6,041 nt of DNA from the NCBI GenBank assembly GCA_041743975.1, contig JBGTLT010000144.1:1-6041 (forward strand), read 5' to 3'. Made by a program: the position numbers and the translations under genes. Source of the DNA: JTS-RE37 sp041743975. Lineage in GTDB: Bacteria; Bacteroidota; Bacteroidia; Flavobacteriales; Flavobacteriaceae. Below, piece by piece: positions 1-6,041 of this stretch. Each line of letters opens with the position of its first letter. The stretch's first letter is position 1. The notes under the pieces are model-generated. The model saw only the letters and a list, made by a program, of their open reading frames with translations. It had not been told where the DNA came from and did not search any database.

Positions 1-1053
1 CAACAGCAAACAACGGAATCCCTCTATCTCTATTTGTTACAGAAATCTGAAGAAGCCCAGATTGCAGTTGCTTCAACATCACCTAAATCGAAGATAATTG
101 ACAATGCATATTATTCGAGTGAATTGCCCGTTTCCCCAAAAAAAAAGATGGTCTTTTTGATGGCATTAGTAATGGGATTTATACTGCCATTTTCAGCGAT
201 CTATGCCAATGAATTGTTGGATACCAAAATTCATAATATGCATTCCCTTGAAAATATAACCCGAGATATACCCGTTTTAGGTGAAATTCCGAGACTTTCC
301 AAAAATGAAGAAAAAATAGTGGTACGCGAAGACCGTTCTGTGCTCGCTGAAGCCTTACGCATACTTAGAACCAACCTTGATTACCTGATCAAAGCCAAAA
401 CCAGGCCCGGTAAAAATAATATTATTTATGTTACCTCCAGTGTGCCGGGCGAAGGTAAGACCTTTATCTCCACCAACTTATCGATGATCTTATCAAGCGG
501 CAATAAAAAAGTTCTGCTGATTGGGGCCGATATCCGGAATCCAAAACTCTATACCTTCTTTATGGGTAATAAGATCGATAAATTATCCAAAACGAGCCGG
601 AACAAGGACGCGGGACTTACAGAATTCCTGTATGATGACAACCTGCAGGTACATGATATCATCAACCCGATGTTGGTACATCATAATACGATAGACGTGA
701 TCTATTCAGGCAGGATACCCCCCAACCCGGCTGAATTATTGATGAGTACCCGGCTGAAACAACTAATCCTTGAGGTTTCAGAAATCTATGATTATGTAAT
801 CGTCGATACAGCCCCGCTAATGGTCGTTACGGATACCTTATTGATAAGTGAGTATGCCAGTCATATGATTTATGTGACCCGCGCAGGGGTTACCGAGAAA
901 AGAGCGGTTGAATTTCCAATAAAATTGCAGAAAGAAGGCAAAATCCATGGATTGTCTTTTGTGGTGAACGACGTAAAGGCAGCCAATTTGGGCTATGGTG
1001 GAAAATATGGTTATGGCTATGGCAAGCGGCTTAAAAAATGGTGGAAGTTCTGA
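1..1053 (+). CDS. Wzc-like polysaccharide co-polymerase / BY-type tyrosine kinase, C-terminal part (5' end outside window)
   Basis: This is an inner-membrane protein that governs chain length and export of an exo- or capsular polysaccharide through a cytoplasmic autophosphorylating tyrosine kinase. The frame is open from base 1 with no start codon, so the N-terminal chain-length (Wzz) region is missing; 350 residues are visible. In window residue numbers: the end of the periplasmic coiled coil (about 1-25), a Pro-rich approach (ELPVSPKKK), the second membrane helix (50-69), the oligomerisation motif EALRILR (E117, R120, R123), Walker A PGEGKT (K153, T154), Walker A' VLLIGADIRNP (D177, R179), the conserved SGRIPPNPAELL, Walker B VIVDTAP (D269), and a C-terminal tyrosine cluster (Y332, Y336, Y338, Y340) followed by a basic-aromatic tail. 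The first Asp of the usual Walker A' DxD is Gly175. A terminator lies 36 bp past the stop, so this is probably the last gene of its transcript. The family is certain; the polysaccharide is unknown. Confidence 0.95.
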   Translation, partial: QQQTTESLYLYLLQKSEEAQIAVASTSPKSKIIDNAYYSSELPVSPKKKMVFLMALVMGFILPFSAIYANELLDTKIHNMHSLENITRDIPVLGEIPRLSKNEEKIVVREDRSVLAEALRILRTNLDYLIKAKTRPGKNNIIYVTSSVPGEGKTFISTNLSMILSSGNKKVLLIGADIRNPKLYTFFMGNKIDKLSKTSRNKDAGLTEFLYDDNLQVHDIINPMLVHHNTIDVIYSGRIPPNPAELLMSTRLKQLILEVSEIYDYVIVDTAPLMVVTDTLLISEYASHMIYVTRAGVTEKRAVEFPIKLQKEGKIHGLSFVVNDVKAANLGYGGKYGYGYGKRLKKWWKF

Positions 1054-1088
1054 TCGATCAATTAGGTATACCCATTTACCGGCATACT

Positions 1089-1122
1089 AACAAAACCCTG
1101 AAGCCTCCTTCAGGGTTTTGTT
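1089..1122 (+). terminator. Rho-independent terminator after the kinase gene
   Basis: A perfect 15-bp inverted repeat (left arm 1089-1103, right arm 1108-1122) encloses a CCTC loop. The core is CCCTGAAG/CTTCAGGG. The outer stem is A-rich on the left arm and T-rich on the right (GTTTTGTT, then ATT), so it can work as a terminator in either direction. It starts 36 bp after the kinase stop codon. No convergent gene is seen, so the + strand is the natural assignment. Confidence 0.9.
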
Positions 1123-1185
1123 ATTCAGGAAACCATCCTTAAAATTTTCCGTACATAAACCCAACAGGGATACTAATGCCTCACC

Positions 1186-1246
1186 CGAAACCGCTTAGGC
1201 GATTTCGACCTCTCCAGAGGAGAGGTGCCCCGGGGCAAAAGCCCCG
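1186..1246. repeat. Cluster of three adjacent hairpins, REP-like intergenic palindromic element
   Basis: Three stem-loops lie almost end to end. The first is CGAAACCGC/GCGATTTCG (1186-1194 and 1199-1207, one mismatch, loop TTAG). The second is ACCTCTCC/GGAGAGGT (1208-1215 and 1219-1226, perfect 8 bp, loop AGA). The third is CGGGGC/GCCCCG (1231-1236 and 1241-1246, loop AAAA). In the third, GGGGC can instead pair with GCCCC at 1227-1231, which forms a 10-bp palindrome, so two mutually exclusive folds exist. The run is GC-rich within AT-rich flanks. Its compact palindromic form resembles dispersed intergenic repeats known in many bacterial genomes; copy number elsewhere cannot be seen here. It could also be a second terminator block or a structured RNA. 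Confidence 0.5.
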
Positions 1247-1451
1247 AGGAATTCTTTTGATTAAAAAAGTTATCAGTGAGATTAAGAAAATGTTTATTTT
1301 TACACCCGGATTTTGTAGTATCAATTGTATGAAACCCCTTACCATTTTAAAATAATCCTCAAAATTAAATTTCCGAGATACGGTAACTTTTATGGAACAA
1401 ATGACGCTTAACCGGGATTCAGTAAACGTTTGTCGGAAGCGGGTAGGGTAT

Positions 1452-1483
1452 TTTGTCCTACAGTTGTTATAAAGTTATCTTTA
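1452..1483 (+). promoter_or_regulatory. Candidate Bacteroidota-type promoter for the large secreted-protein gene
   Basis: TTTG at 1452-1455 matches the -33 element, and TATCTTTA at 1476-1483 matches the -7 element TAnnTTTG at all defined positions but the last. The 20-bp spacing is within the range known for Bacteroidota sigma-A promoters. Transcription would begin near 1490, giving a leader of about 50 nt before the ATG at 1542. A weaker alternative uses TTTG at 1429-1432 with TATTTTG at 1449-1455. Motif match only. Confidence 0.5.
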
Positions 1484-1485
1484 TA
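1468..1485. promoter_or_regulatory. Operator-like perfect dyad overlapping the -7 element
   Basis: TATAAAG (1468-1474) and CTTTATA (1479-1485) form a perfect 7-bp inverted repeat around TTAT. The right arm lies within the proposed -7 element, so a dimeric regulator bound here would block RNA polymerase. AT-rich DNA makes some short dyads by chance, and no regulator gene is in the window. Confidence 0.35.
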
Positions 1486-1490
1486 GTTGG

Positions 1491-1508
1491 TTTCCCCGCT
1501 GCGGGAAA
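1491..1508 (+). other. Short hairpin at the predicted 5' end of the large-gene mRNA
   Basis: TTTCCC (1491-1496) pairs with GGGAAA (1503-1508) around the loop CGCTGC. It would start at about the first transcribed base if the promoter at 1452-1483 is right, and it ends 33 nt before the ATG. Its position suits a 5'-end stabiliser of mRNA. No T-run follows, so it is not a terminator. The stem is only 6 bp. Confidence 0.3.
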
Positions 1509-1541
1509 ATTCTAAATAATGCGTTAAATACGAGTACTCAA

Positions 1542-1631
1542 ATGAAAATACAATACCCTGCTCCTTTATCACTCGTTATCCTGATTTCATCCCTGTTTCT
1601 CGGCACCGGTTTTTTTACACCGGGCAATGCC
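1542..1631 (+). other. Signal peptide coding segment, Sec / signal peptidase I type
   Basis: The first 30 residues have a short N-region with one Lys (K2), a hydrophobic core (LSLVILISSLFLGTGFF, residues 9-25) and a polar stretch ending PGNA before QINF. Cleavage is most likely after A30. No Cys follows the core, so this is not a lipoprotein. The mature protein would enter the periplasm and, in this phylum, probably leave through type IX secretion. Confidence 0.85.
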
Positions 1632-4600
1632 CAGATCAATTTTGGCCAAAGTCAGCTCAGTATGGATGGGCAGGGAAGCCTGGCCGGAGTAACCTCGCTG
1701 ATGTATGGCCCGGACGGCCGGCTATATGTTGCCGAATATCCAGGCACTATCAAAGTAATGACCGTTCAAAGGAATGGCCTGAATGATTATGTGGTAACGG
1801 CAATGGAAACCCTCAATGGGGTTAAAAGTATTGTCAATCATGATGATGACGGAACACCCTGCAGTGGAAATCTTGAGAATTGTTCAAGCAGGGAGACTAT
1901 AGGGCTCACAGTAGCCGGGACAGCCGCTAACCCGGTGATATATGTCAGTTCCAGTGATTTCCGGATAGGAGCTGGAACCGGTGGCGGCAATGGGGATGTG
2001 GACCTGGATACGAATTCAGGCATTATAACCCGACTAACATTCAATGGTTCTGGCTGGGAAGTGGTGGACCTGGTCCGGGGTTTGCCCAGGTCCGAAGAGA
2101 ATCACGCCACCAATGGCCTTGAATTCGCTACCATCAATGGCATCAATTACCTGATTGTAGCCCAGGGGGGCCATACGAACGGGGGATCCCCAAGCAAAAA
2201 CTTTGTCTATACCAATGAATATGCCCTCTCAGCTGCCATACTGTATATTAACCTTGACATGCTGGATGCGATGCCGGTCCAGATCGATGGGAGCGGCAGG
2301 CAGTATATCTACGATTTACCAACCCTGGATGATCCTACACGGGAAAATGCCAATGGGATAACGGACCCGGGCGTGGCAGGCTATAACGGCATCGATGTGA
2401 ATGACCCCTTCGGCGGTAACGACGGCCTTAACCAGGCCATTTTGGAAGCATCGGGGCCTGTAGGGATGTACTCCGCGGGCTACAGGAATTCCTATGACCT
2501 GGTGCTGACCCAGGGCGGTGCCCTGTATGTCACAGACAATGGCGCCAATGGCGGGTGGGGAGGCTTTCCCGAAAATGAAGGCGGCGGCACGGTGACGAAT
2601 AATTATATTCCGGCAGAACCCGGAAGTAATTCTCCAACCCCTGATGGGGAGTTTATCAATAACGAGGACCACTTGCAGCTCATTACCCTTGATATTCAGA
2701 CATATGCCCCGGGTAGTTTTTACGGAGGACATCCAAACCCGACCAGGGCCAATCCCACCGGGGCAGGATTGTATACGGATGATGGCAGTAATGGAGGTGT
2801 TTTCCGTACGCTTATCTATGACCCGAGTAGTCCCGGTCCCGGTTTTACCGATGACCCTGCTATTGCCTTGCCGGCAAACTGGGCCGAGGTTGTTCCCGCA
2901 GCCGACCCCATCCAGGGTGACTGGCGAGGCCCGGGGATCAGCAATCCGGAGGGGCCCGATGATAACCCTGTCACAATATGGCAGACCAACACCAATGGGA
3001 TTGATGAATATACGGCCAGCAATTTTGCAGGGGCCATGCAGGGCAACCTGATTGCTGGTTCCAACAATGGTAATTTAAGAAGGGTTGAACTCAACCCGGA
3101 TGGAAGCCTGGCCAATCTTTCTCCCAATTTTTTATCCGGGATCGGCGGAAATGCCCTTGGTATAAGCTGTAATGGAAATGACGATGTTTTCCCGGGCACC
3201 ATATGGGCCGGGACCCTGAACGGGCTGATAGTGGTCTTTGAACCCAATGAAACAGTTGCTTGTCTCAATCCCGGAGAACCGGGATACGATGCTAATGCAG
3301 ATTACGACAGCGACGGGTATACCAACCAGGATGAGGAAGACAATGGGACCGATCCCTGTAACGGGGGGTCCCAGCCCACGGATTTTGATAAGTCGGCCGG
3401 CGCACCCCTTGTATCCGACCTTAATGATACGGATGATGATAACGATGGTATTCCGGATGCGGATGATCCTTTCCAATTGGGAAACCCAACGGTTGCGGGC
3501 AGTGATGCTTTTCCGTTGCCGATACAGAATGGCCTCTTCAATGATCAGCAAGGGTTGGGCGGTATTTTTGGCCTGGGGATGACCGGATTGATGAACAATG
3601 GAGATCCCAATCCCAACTGGCTTGAGTGGATTGATGAAGTGGGGCAGGGCCCTAATCCCGATGATGTCCTTGGGGGAGCCCCCGGACTAATGACGTCCCA
3701 CATGACATCCGGCTCCGCGAACGGCGCTGCCAATACACAGGAGAAAGGGTATCAATATGGCGTACAGACAGACCTGAATACCGGCATATTTACGGTATCC
3801 GGGAATTTGATCAATTTCAATGGAGCACTTCAGCTTTATGGAAACACCGCAGCCATTGGTGGGGAACTGGGCCTTTTTATCGGGGATGGCACACAAAGCA
3901 ACTTTATTAAATTTGTAATCACCACCAGCGGGCTGACAGCCCTTCAGGAAATCAGTGACGTACCACAAGCACCTATCGACATCCCTGTACCCGTTGGTAA
4001 CAGGCCACAGGAGGAAGTTATCCTCTATTTTGTGGTCGACCCATCCAATGGAAATGTGGACCTGGAATATGCTTTTGATAGCGGATCACGTATTGCCGCA
4101 GGAAATTTAACCGCGCAAGGGGCTATTTTAAATGCCCTCCAGCAAGCAGGTACGGACCTGGCTGTTGGATTTATAGGAACTTCCAATACAGCGGGGGTTG
4201 AACTGGAAGGCACCTGGGACTATTTAGATGTAGTGGGAAGTACGCCCACTATCGAAACAACCTTTTCAGATGTTACCCGATTTATCAATACCCCGGATGA
4301 AGATTTTGACCTGAACAGCTATTTTAATGATGATGGCGGGGATGGCAACCTTACCTATACGGTGACGGCCAATTCCAACCCTGTTATCGGCGCCACCATA
4401 GCCGGTAACACCCTTACCCTGAGTTATACCGCGGTACCGGAGGTATCAACAATTACTATACAGGCTACTGACGCTGACACCAACTTTGCAGAGCAGACAT
4501 TTACCGTGAGTGTTACAGATTCGCCTTTTGTTCTTTACAGGGTGAATTCAGGTGGTCCTACAATAGCCTCTATTGATGGAAATATGGATTGGCAGGCCGA

Positions 4601-6041
4601 TACCCAGGCAGGTCCTTCCCCGAATCTTTCCCAGCCGGGGACAAATTCAACAGGTTCCTTTGGAATGAATTCCTATACCGCCGATGTAAACCAAACCACC
4701 ACTCCTGTTACGATTTTCGCTACAGAGCGATTTGACCTTAATGATTTACCACCCAATATGACCTATTCCTTCCCGGTTCCTGCTCAGGGGATTTATGAGA
4801 TCCGACTATATATGGGGAATGGATTCAATGGGACTAACGATCCCGGGGAAAGGATCTTTGATGTGGGGATAGAAGGTATTGTTTACCCTTCACTTACGGA
4901 ATTAGACCTGTCTGCCACCTATGGCCATAGGGTTGGTACTGTAATAACCCACAGCGTTAATGTTACGGATGGTTCCATTGATATCGAATTTATCCATGGG
5001 GCTGAGGAGAACCCCTTGATCAACGGGATTGAAATCCTGGATGTTTCAGACGATGACCTGCCCATTTATGTATATACCATTACAGAACAAACCAACAATA
5101 ATGGGGAACAGCTGGACGGAAGCCTGGGTGTTACCGCGGTAGGTGGCGATGGTAACCTGAGCTATGTGGCCTCCGGCCTGCCTGCAGGGGTCTCCATTGA
5201 GCCGACCAACGGGCAAATAGGCGGGACTGTAGCTATAGATGCCGACACCGGAAGTCCTTACAATGTAACCATAACAGTTGATGATTCCGACGGGTCTTCA
5301 GCAGATGCGGTTACAAGCAGTTTTGTCTGGAACATCATTGATCCGACAACCTACAGGATCAATGCCGGAGGGGAAGAAGTACCTGCTACGGATGATGGGA
5401 CCAACTGGCGTTTCAACGCCACTCCAGGTAACTATAATGGGGGTATGTATGCAGTAAATACGGGACTTGTCATTAATTCTGGATTGTTTTATGCAGATCG
5501 GGACAGTTCTATTCCCGCCTATATCGATGCTGCAACCTTTACAGCTCTGTTTGCAGAGGAACGATACGATGATGTGGCTGCCCCTGAAATGGAATTTACG
5601 TTTCCCCTGGACAATGGCGACTATGTCGTTAATCTTTATATGGGCAATGATTTTAATGGAACCAATGAAATCGGAGAACGTGTCTTTGACATTTCACTTG
5701 AAGGTGCGGTAGTCCGAGATGGCCTGGATTTGATATCCCAGTTCGGGCATAAAGTAGGAGGGATGCTATCTTTCCCGGTGACGCTTACAGATGGAGTTTT
5801 AAACCTTCAGTTCCTCCATGAGGTTCAGAATCCGCTTATCAATGCCATTGAAATTTTTGAAGTGGATAGTTCCAACCCGGCACTCACCTTAATTGCCATC
5901 AGCAACCAGATAAATGACGTGGGTGAGGTGGTAAGCCTGACTGCTTCAGCTTCCGGTGGTGATCCCGGTGAAACCAACACATTTTATATGGCCGGGCAGC
6001 CTGCAGGGATAACGATCAATCCCACAACCGGTGCAATTACC
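1542..6041 (+). CDS. Large secreted modular protein: PQQ sugar-dehydrogenase-like propeller, Ca-binding repeats, lectin-like domain, tandem malectin (CBM57) domains; 3' end outside window
   Basis: This is probably an exported carbohydrate-binding protein with a possible sugar-oxidising propeller. The frame is open for exactly 1500 codons with no stop. ATG 1542 is chosen because a signal peptide follows directly; the upstream ATG at 1519 hits a stop after one codon, and no strong Shine-Dalgarno is present, as is usual in Bacteroidota. Domains by residue: signal peptide 1-30; glucose/sorbosone-dehydrogenase-like propeller about 33-570, with H188 in ENHATNGLEF, R315 in GYRNSYD and D332-NG where that fold has its active site; acidic Ca-binding repeats 587-598 and 629-642; a probable concanavalin-like domain about 645-898; a cadherin/Ig-like domain about 903-993; malectin 1 (997-1168); putative-Ig 1172-1267; malectin 2 (1270-1442); a second putative-Ig from 1443, cut off. 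Cysteines 107 and 114 may form a disulfide. A type IX secretion C-terminal signal would be expected beyond the window. Catalytic activity is inferred. Confidence 0.93.
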   Translation, partial: MKIQYPAPLSLVILISSLFLGTGFFTPGNAQINFGQSQLSMDGQGSLAGVTSLMYGPDGRLYVAEYPGTIKVMTVQRNGLNDYVVTAMETLNGVKSIVNHDDDGTPCSGNLENCSSRETIGLTVAGTAANPVIYVSSSDFRIGAGTGGGNGDVDLDTNSGIITRLTFNGSGWEVVDLVRGLPRSEENHATNGLEFATINGINYLIVAQGGHTNGGSPSKNFVYTNEYALSAAILYINLDMLDAMPVQIDGSGRQYIYDLPTLDDPTRENANGITDPGVAGYNGIDVNDPFGGNDGLNQAILEASGPVGMYSAGYRNSYDLVLTQGGALYVTDNGANGGWGGFPENEGGGTVTNNYIPAEPGSNSPTPDGEFINNEDHLQLITLDIQTYAPGSFYGGHPNPTRANPTGAGLYTDDGSNGGVFRTLIYDPSSPGPGFTDDPAIALPANWAEVVPAADPIQGDWRGPGISNPEGPDDNPVTIWQTNTNGIDEYTASNFAGAMQGNLIAGSNNGNLRRVELNPDGSLANLSPNFLSGIGGNALGISCNGNDDVFPGTIWAGTLNGLIVVFEPNETVACLNPGEPGYDANADYDSDGYTNQDEEDNGTDPCNGGSQPTDFDKSAGAPLVSDLNDTDDDNDGIPDADDPFQLGNPTVAGSDAFPLPIQNGLFNDQQGLGGIFGLGMTGLMNNGDPNPNWLEWIDEVGQGPNPDDVLGGAPGLMTSHMTSGSANGAANTQEKGYQYGVQTDLNTGIFTVSGNLINFNGALQLYGNTAAIGGELGLFIGDGTQSNFIKFVITTSGLTALQEISDVPQAPIDIPVPVGNRPQEEVILYFVVDPSNGNVDLEYAFDSGSRIAAGNLTAQGAILNALQQAGTDLAVGFIGTSNTAGVELEGTWDYLDVVGSTPTIETTFSDVTRFINTPDEDFDLNSYFNDDGGDGNLTYTVTANSNPVIGATIAGNTLTLSYTAVPEVSTITIQATDADTNFAEQTFTVSVTDSPFVLYRVNSGGPTIASIDGNMDWQADTQAGPSPNLSQPGTNSTGSFGMNSYTADVNQTTTPVTIFATERFDLNDLPPNMTYSFPVPAQGIYEIRLYMGNGFNGTNDPGERIFDVGIEGIVYPSLTELDLSATYGHRVGTVITHSVNVTDGSIDIEFIHGAEENPLINGIEILDVSDDDLPIYVYTITEQTNNNGEQLDGSLGVTAVGGDGNLSYVASGLPAGVSIEPTNGQIGGTVAIDADTGSPYNVTITVDDSDGSSADAVTSSFVWNIIDPTTYRINAGGEEVPATDDGTNWRFNATPGNYNGGMYAVNTGLVINSGLFYADRDSSIPAYIDAATFTALFAEERYDDVAAPEMEFTFPLDNGDYVVNLYMGNDFNGTNEIGERVFDISLEGAVVRDGLDLISQFGHKVGGMLSFPVTLTDGVLNLQFLHEVQNPLINAIEIFEVDSSNPALTLIAISNQINDVGEVVSLTASASGGDPGETNTFYMAGQPAGITINPTTGAIT
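1638..3251 (+). other. Domain: glucose/sorbosone dehydrogenase-type beta-propeller
   Basis: Residues 33-570. Blade-like repeats ending in a small-hydrophobic strand plus a DG or NG turn recur: LMYGPDGRLYVAE, ATINGINYLIVAQGG, LVLTQGGALYVTDNG, GTIWAGTLNGLIVV. The order His-x4-Leu-x-Phe (H188), then G-x-RN (R315), then a DNG turn (332-334) follows soluble PQQ glucose dehydrogenase, where the equivalent His is the catalytic base and the Arg contacts PQQ. The His-Arg distance (127 residues) exceeds the 84 of the Acinetobacter enzyme, so an insertion lies between. Whether the PQQ and calcium ligands are complete cannot be judged by eye; a non-catalytic binding propeller is possible. Confidence 0.7.
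3300..3470 (+). other. Domain: thrombospondin-3 / dockerin-like calcium-binding repeats
   Basis: Residues 587-598 read DYDSDGYTNQDE, a DxDxDG loop with a closing acidic pair. Residues 629-642 read DTDDDNDGIPDADD, a classic thrombospondin type 3 repeat. The linker between them is Gly/Pro/Asn-rich and carries C606. Such repeats commonly join the catalytic part of secreted Bacteroidota proteins to their binding domains and stiffen when calcium binds, which suits sea water. Confidence 0.8.
3474..4235 (+). other. Domain: probable concanavalin-like jelly roll
   Basis: Residues 645-898 lie between the calcium-binding repeats and the cadherin-like domain. Visible marks are a Gly-rich entry GGIFGLGMTGLM (673-684), EKGYQYGVQTDL around Y737, a strand-rich centre, LFIGDGTQSNFIKFVI (778-793), and a terminal aromatic LEGTWDYLDVVG. 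Alternating hydrophobic strands and Gly/Asn turns resemble LamG or legume-lectin-like folds. I recognise the context from other marine Bacteroidota proteins but cannot assign a named family with certainty. Confidence 0.45.
4530..6041 (+). repeat. Tandem protein repeat: two [malectin/CBM57 + putative-Ig] units
   Basis: Malectin copies begin at residues 997 and 1270 and share YRxNxGG, an AERFD/EERYD step, LYMGNxFNGTN (1089-1099 and 1365-1375), GERxFDxxxEG, FGH/YGH, and NPLINxIEI. Each is followed by a putative-Ig domain carrying PAGxxIxPTxGxI (around 1214-1226 and 1487-1499). The spacing between copies is 272-276 residues. The matching DNA has diverged at many third positions, so the duplication is old and selected at protein level. 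Malectins bind glucose-containing disaccharides in eukaryotes; the bacterial ligand is unknown. The second unit is cut off by the window end. Confidence 0.85.

Larger units (their letters stand above)
1054..1541. other. Intergenic region, 488 bp, non-coding
   Basis: There is no credible gene here on either strand. It contains, in order, the terminator (1089-1122), a hairpin cluster (1186-1246), an AT-rich stretch of about 200 bp (1250-1450) in which I see nothing recognisable, the candidate promoter with overlapping dyad (1452-1485), and a short hairpin (1491-1508) before the next start codon. The longest ATG frame I noticed in it is 21 codons (1290-1355) with no ribosome-binding or compositional support. 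The length is large for two same-strand neighbours and fits independent regulation of the downstream gene. Confidence 0.8.

Noticed and set aside
1051..1060. Perfect 10-bp palindrome TGATCGATCA over the kinase stop codon
   Set aside because: It is short and consists of overlapping GATC-type words. With no partner sites or context it gives no reason to propose a function.
1290..1355. A 21-codon ATG frame in the intergenic region
   Set aside because: It is too short, has no ribosome-binding signal and no recognisable features, and is expected by chance in AT-rich DNA.
1429..1455. Second promoter-like pair, TTTG and TATTTTG
   Set aside because: The spacing is only 16 bp and the -7 element is one base short of the consensus layout, so the pair at 1452-1483 fits better. 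It may still act as a minor promoter.
1519..1527. Alternative upstream ATG for the large gene
   Set aside because: It reads ATG CGT TAA and stops at once, and is in a different frame from the signal peptide.
2316..3551. Several antisense open frames of 79-150 codons (2316-2732, 2816-3268, 3132-3551, 3302-3541)
   Set aside because: All lie inside the 1500-codon frame with clear domain motifs. They have no domain-like sequence of their own, overlap each other in different frames, and arise from the codon bias of the real gene.
2644..3582. Same-strand open frames at 2644-3051 and 3238-3582
   Set aside because: They are out of frame with the domain-bearing reading frame and read as low-complexity Arg/Pro/Met-rich shadows. 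The true frame continues unbroken through both.
5467..5712. 81-codon + strand frame inside the second malectin domain
   Set aside because: It is a frame-shifted reading of the conserved malectin segment (Y1271 to about E1390 in the true frame), so it is a shadow.
1..6041. CRISPR arrays, tRNA or rRNA genes, insertion-sequence ends, defence systems
   Set aside because: I found no regularly spaced repeats, no cloverleaf, no transposase motifs and no terminal inverted repeats with target duplications anywhere in the window.

Overview
The window looks like a marine or environmental member of the Bacteroidota, most likely Flavobacteriaceae. The evidence is a Bacteroidota-style tyrosine-rich polysaccharide co-polymerase/kinase, a TTTG/TAnnTTTG-type promoter, no strong Shine-Dalgarno before the second gene, and a very large secreted modular protein of the kind these bacteria export. 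No species can be named from the sequence alone.

Layout. Positions 1-1053 (+) hold the C-terminal 350 residues of a Wzc-like exopolysaccharide co-polymerase with a fused BY-type tyrosine kinase; its N-terminus lies before the window. A perfect 15-bp stem with a 4-nt loop (1089-1122) follows and should end that transcript. The 488-bp intergenic region (1054-1541) then carries a compact cluster of three back-to-back hairpins (1186-1246), about 200 bp with nothing recognisable, a candidate promoter (1452-1483) overlapped by a perfect 7-bp dyad, and a hairpin placed almost exactly at the predicted 5' end of the next mRNA.

From 1542 to the last base (6041) one reading frame stays open for exactly 1500 codons and runs off the window. 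It encodes a secreted multidomain protein: signal peptide, a glucose/sorbosone-dehydrogenase-type (PQQ sugar dehydrogenase-like) beta-propeller, acidic calcium-binding repeats of the thrombospondin-3/dockerin type, a probable concanavalin-like jelly roll, a cadherin/Ig-like domain, then a tandem [malectin (CBM57) + putative-Ig] unit whose second copy is cut by the window end. All the shorter open frames inside it, on both strands, are shadows.

How they fit together. The kinase controls assembly and export of a surface polysaccharide. The large protein looks like an exported carbohydrate-binding, possibly sugar-oxidising, surface protein. They lie side by side on one strand but are separated by a strong terminator and a separate promoter, so a shared role is only an inference. 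No CRISPR array, tRNA, rRNA, insertion sequence or clear defence system is visible.
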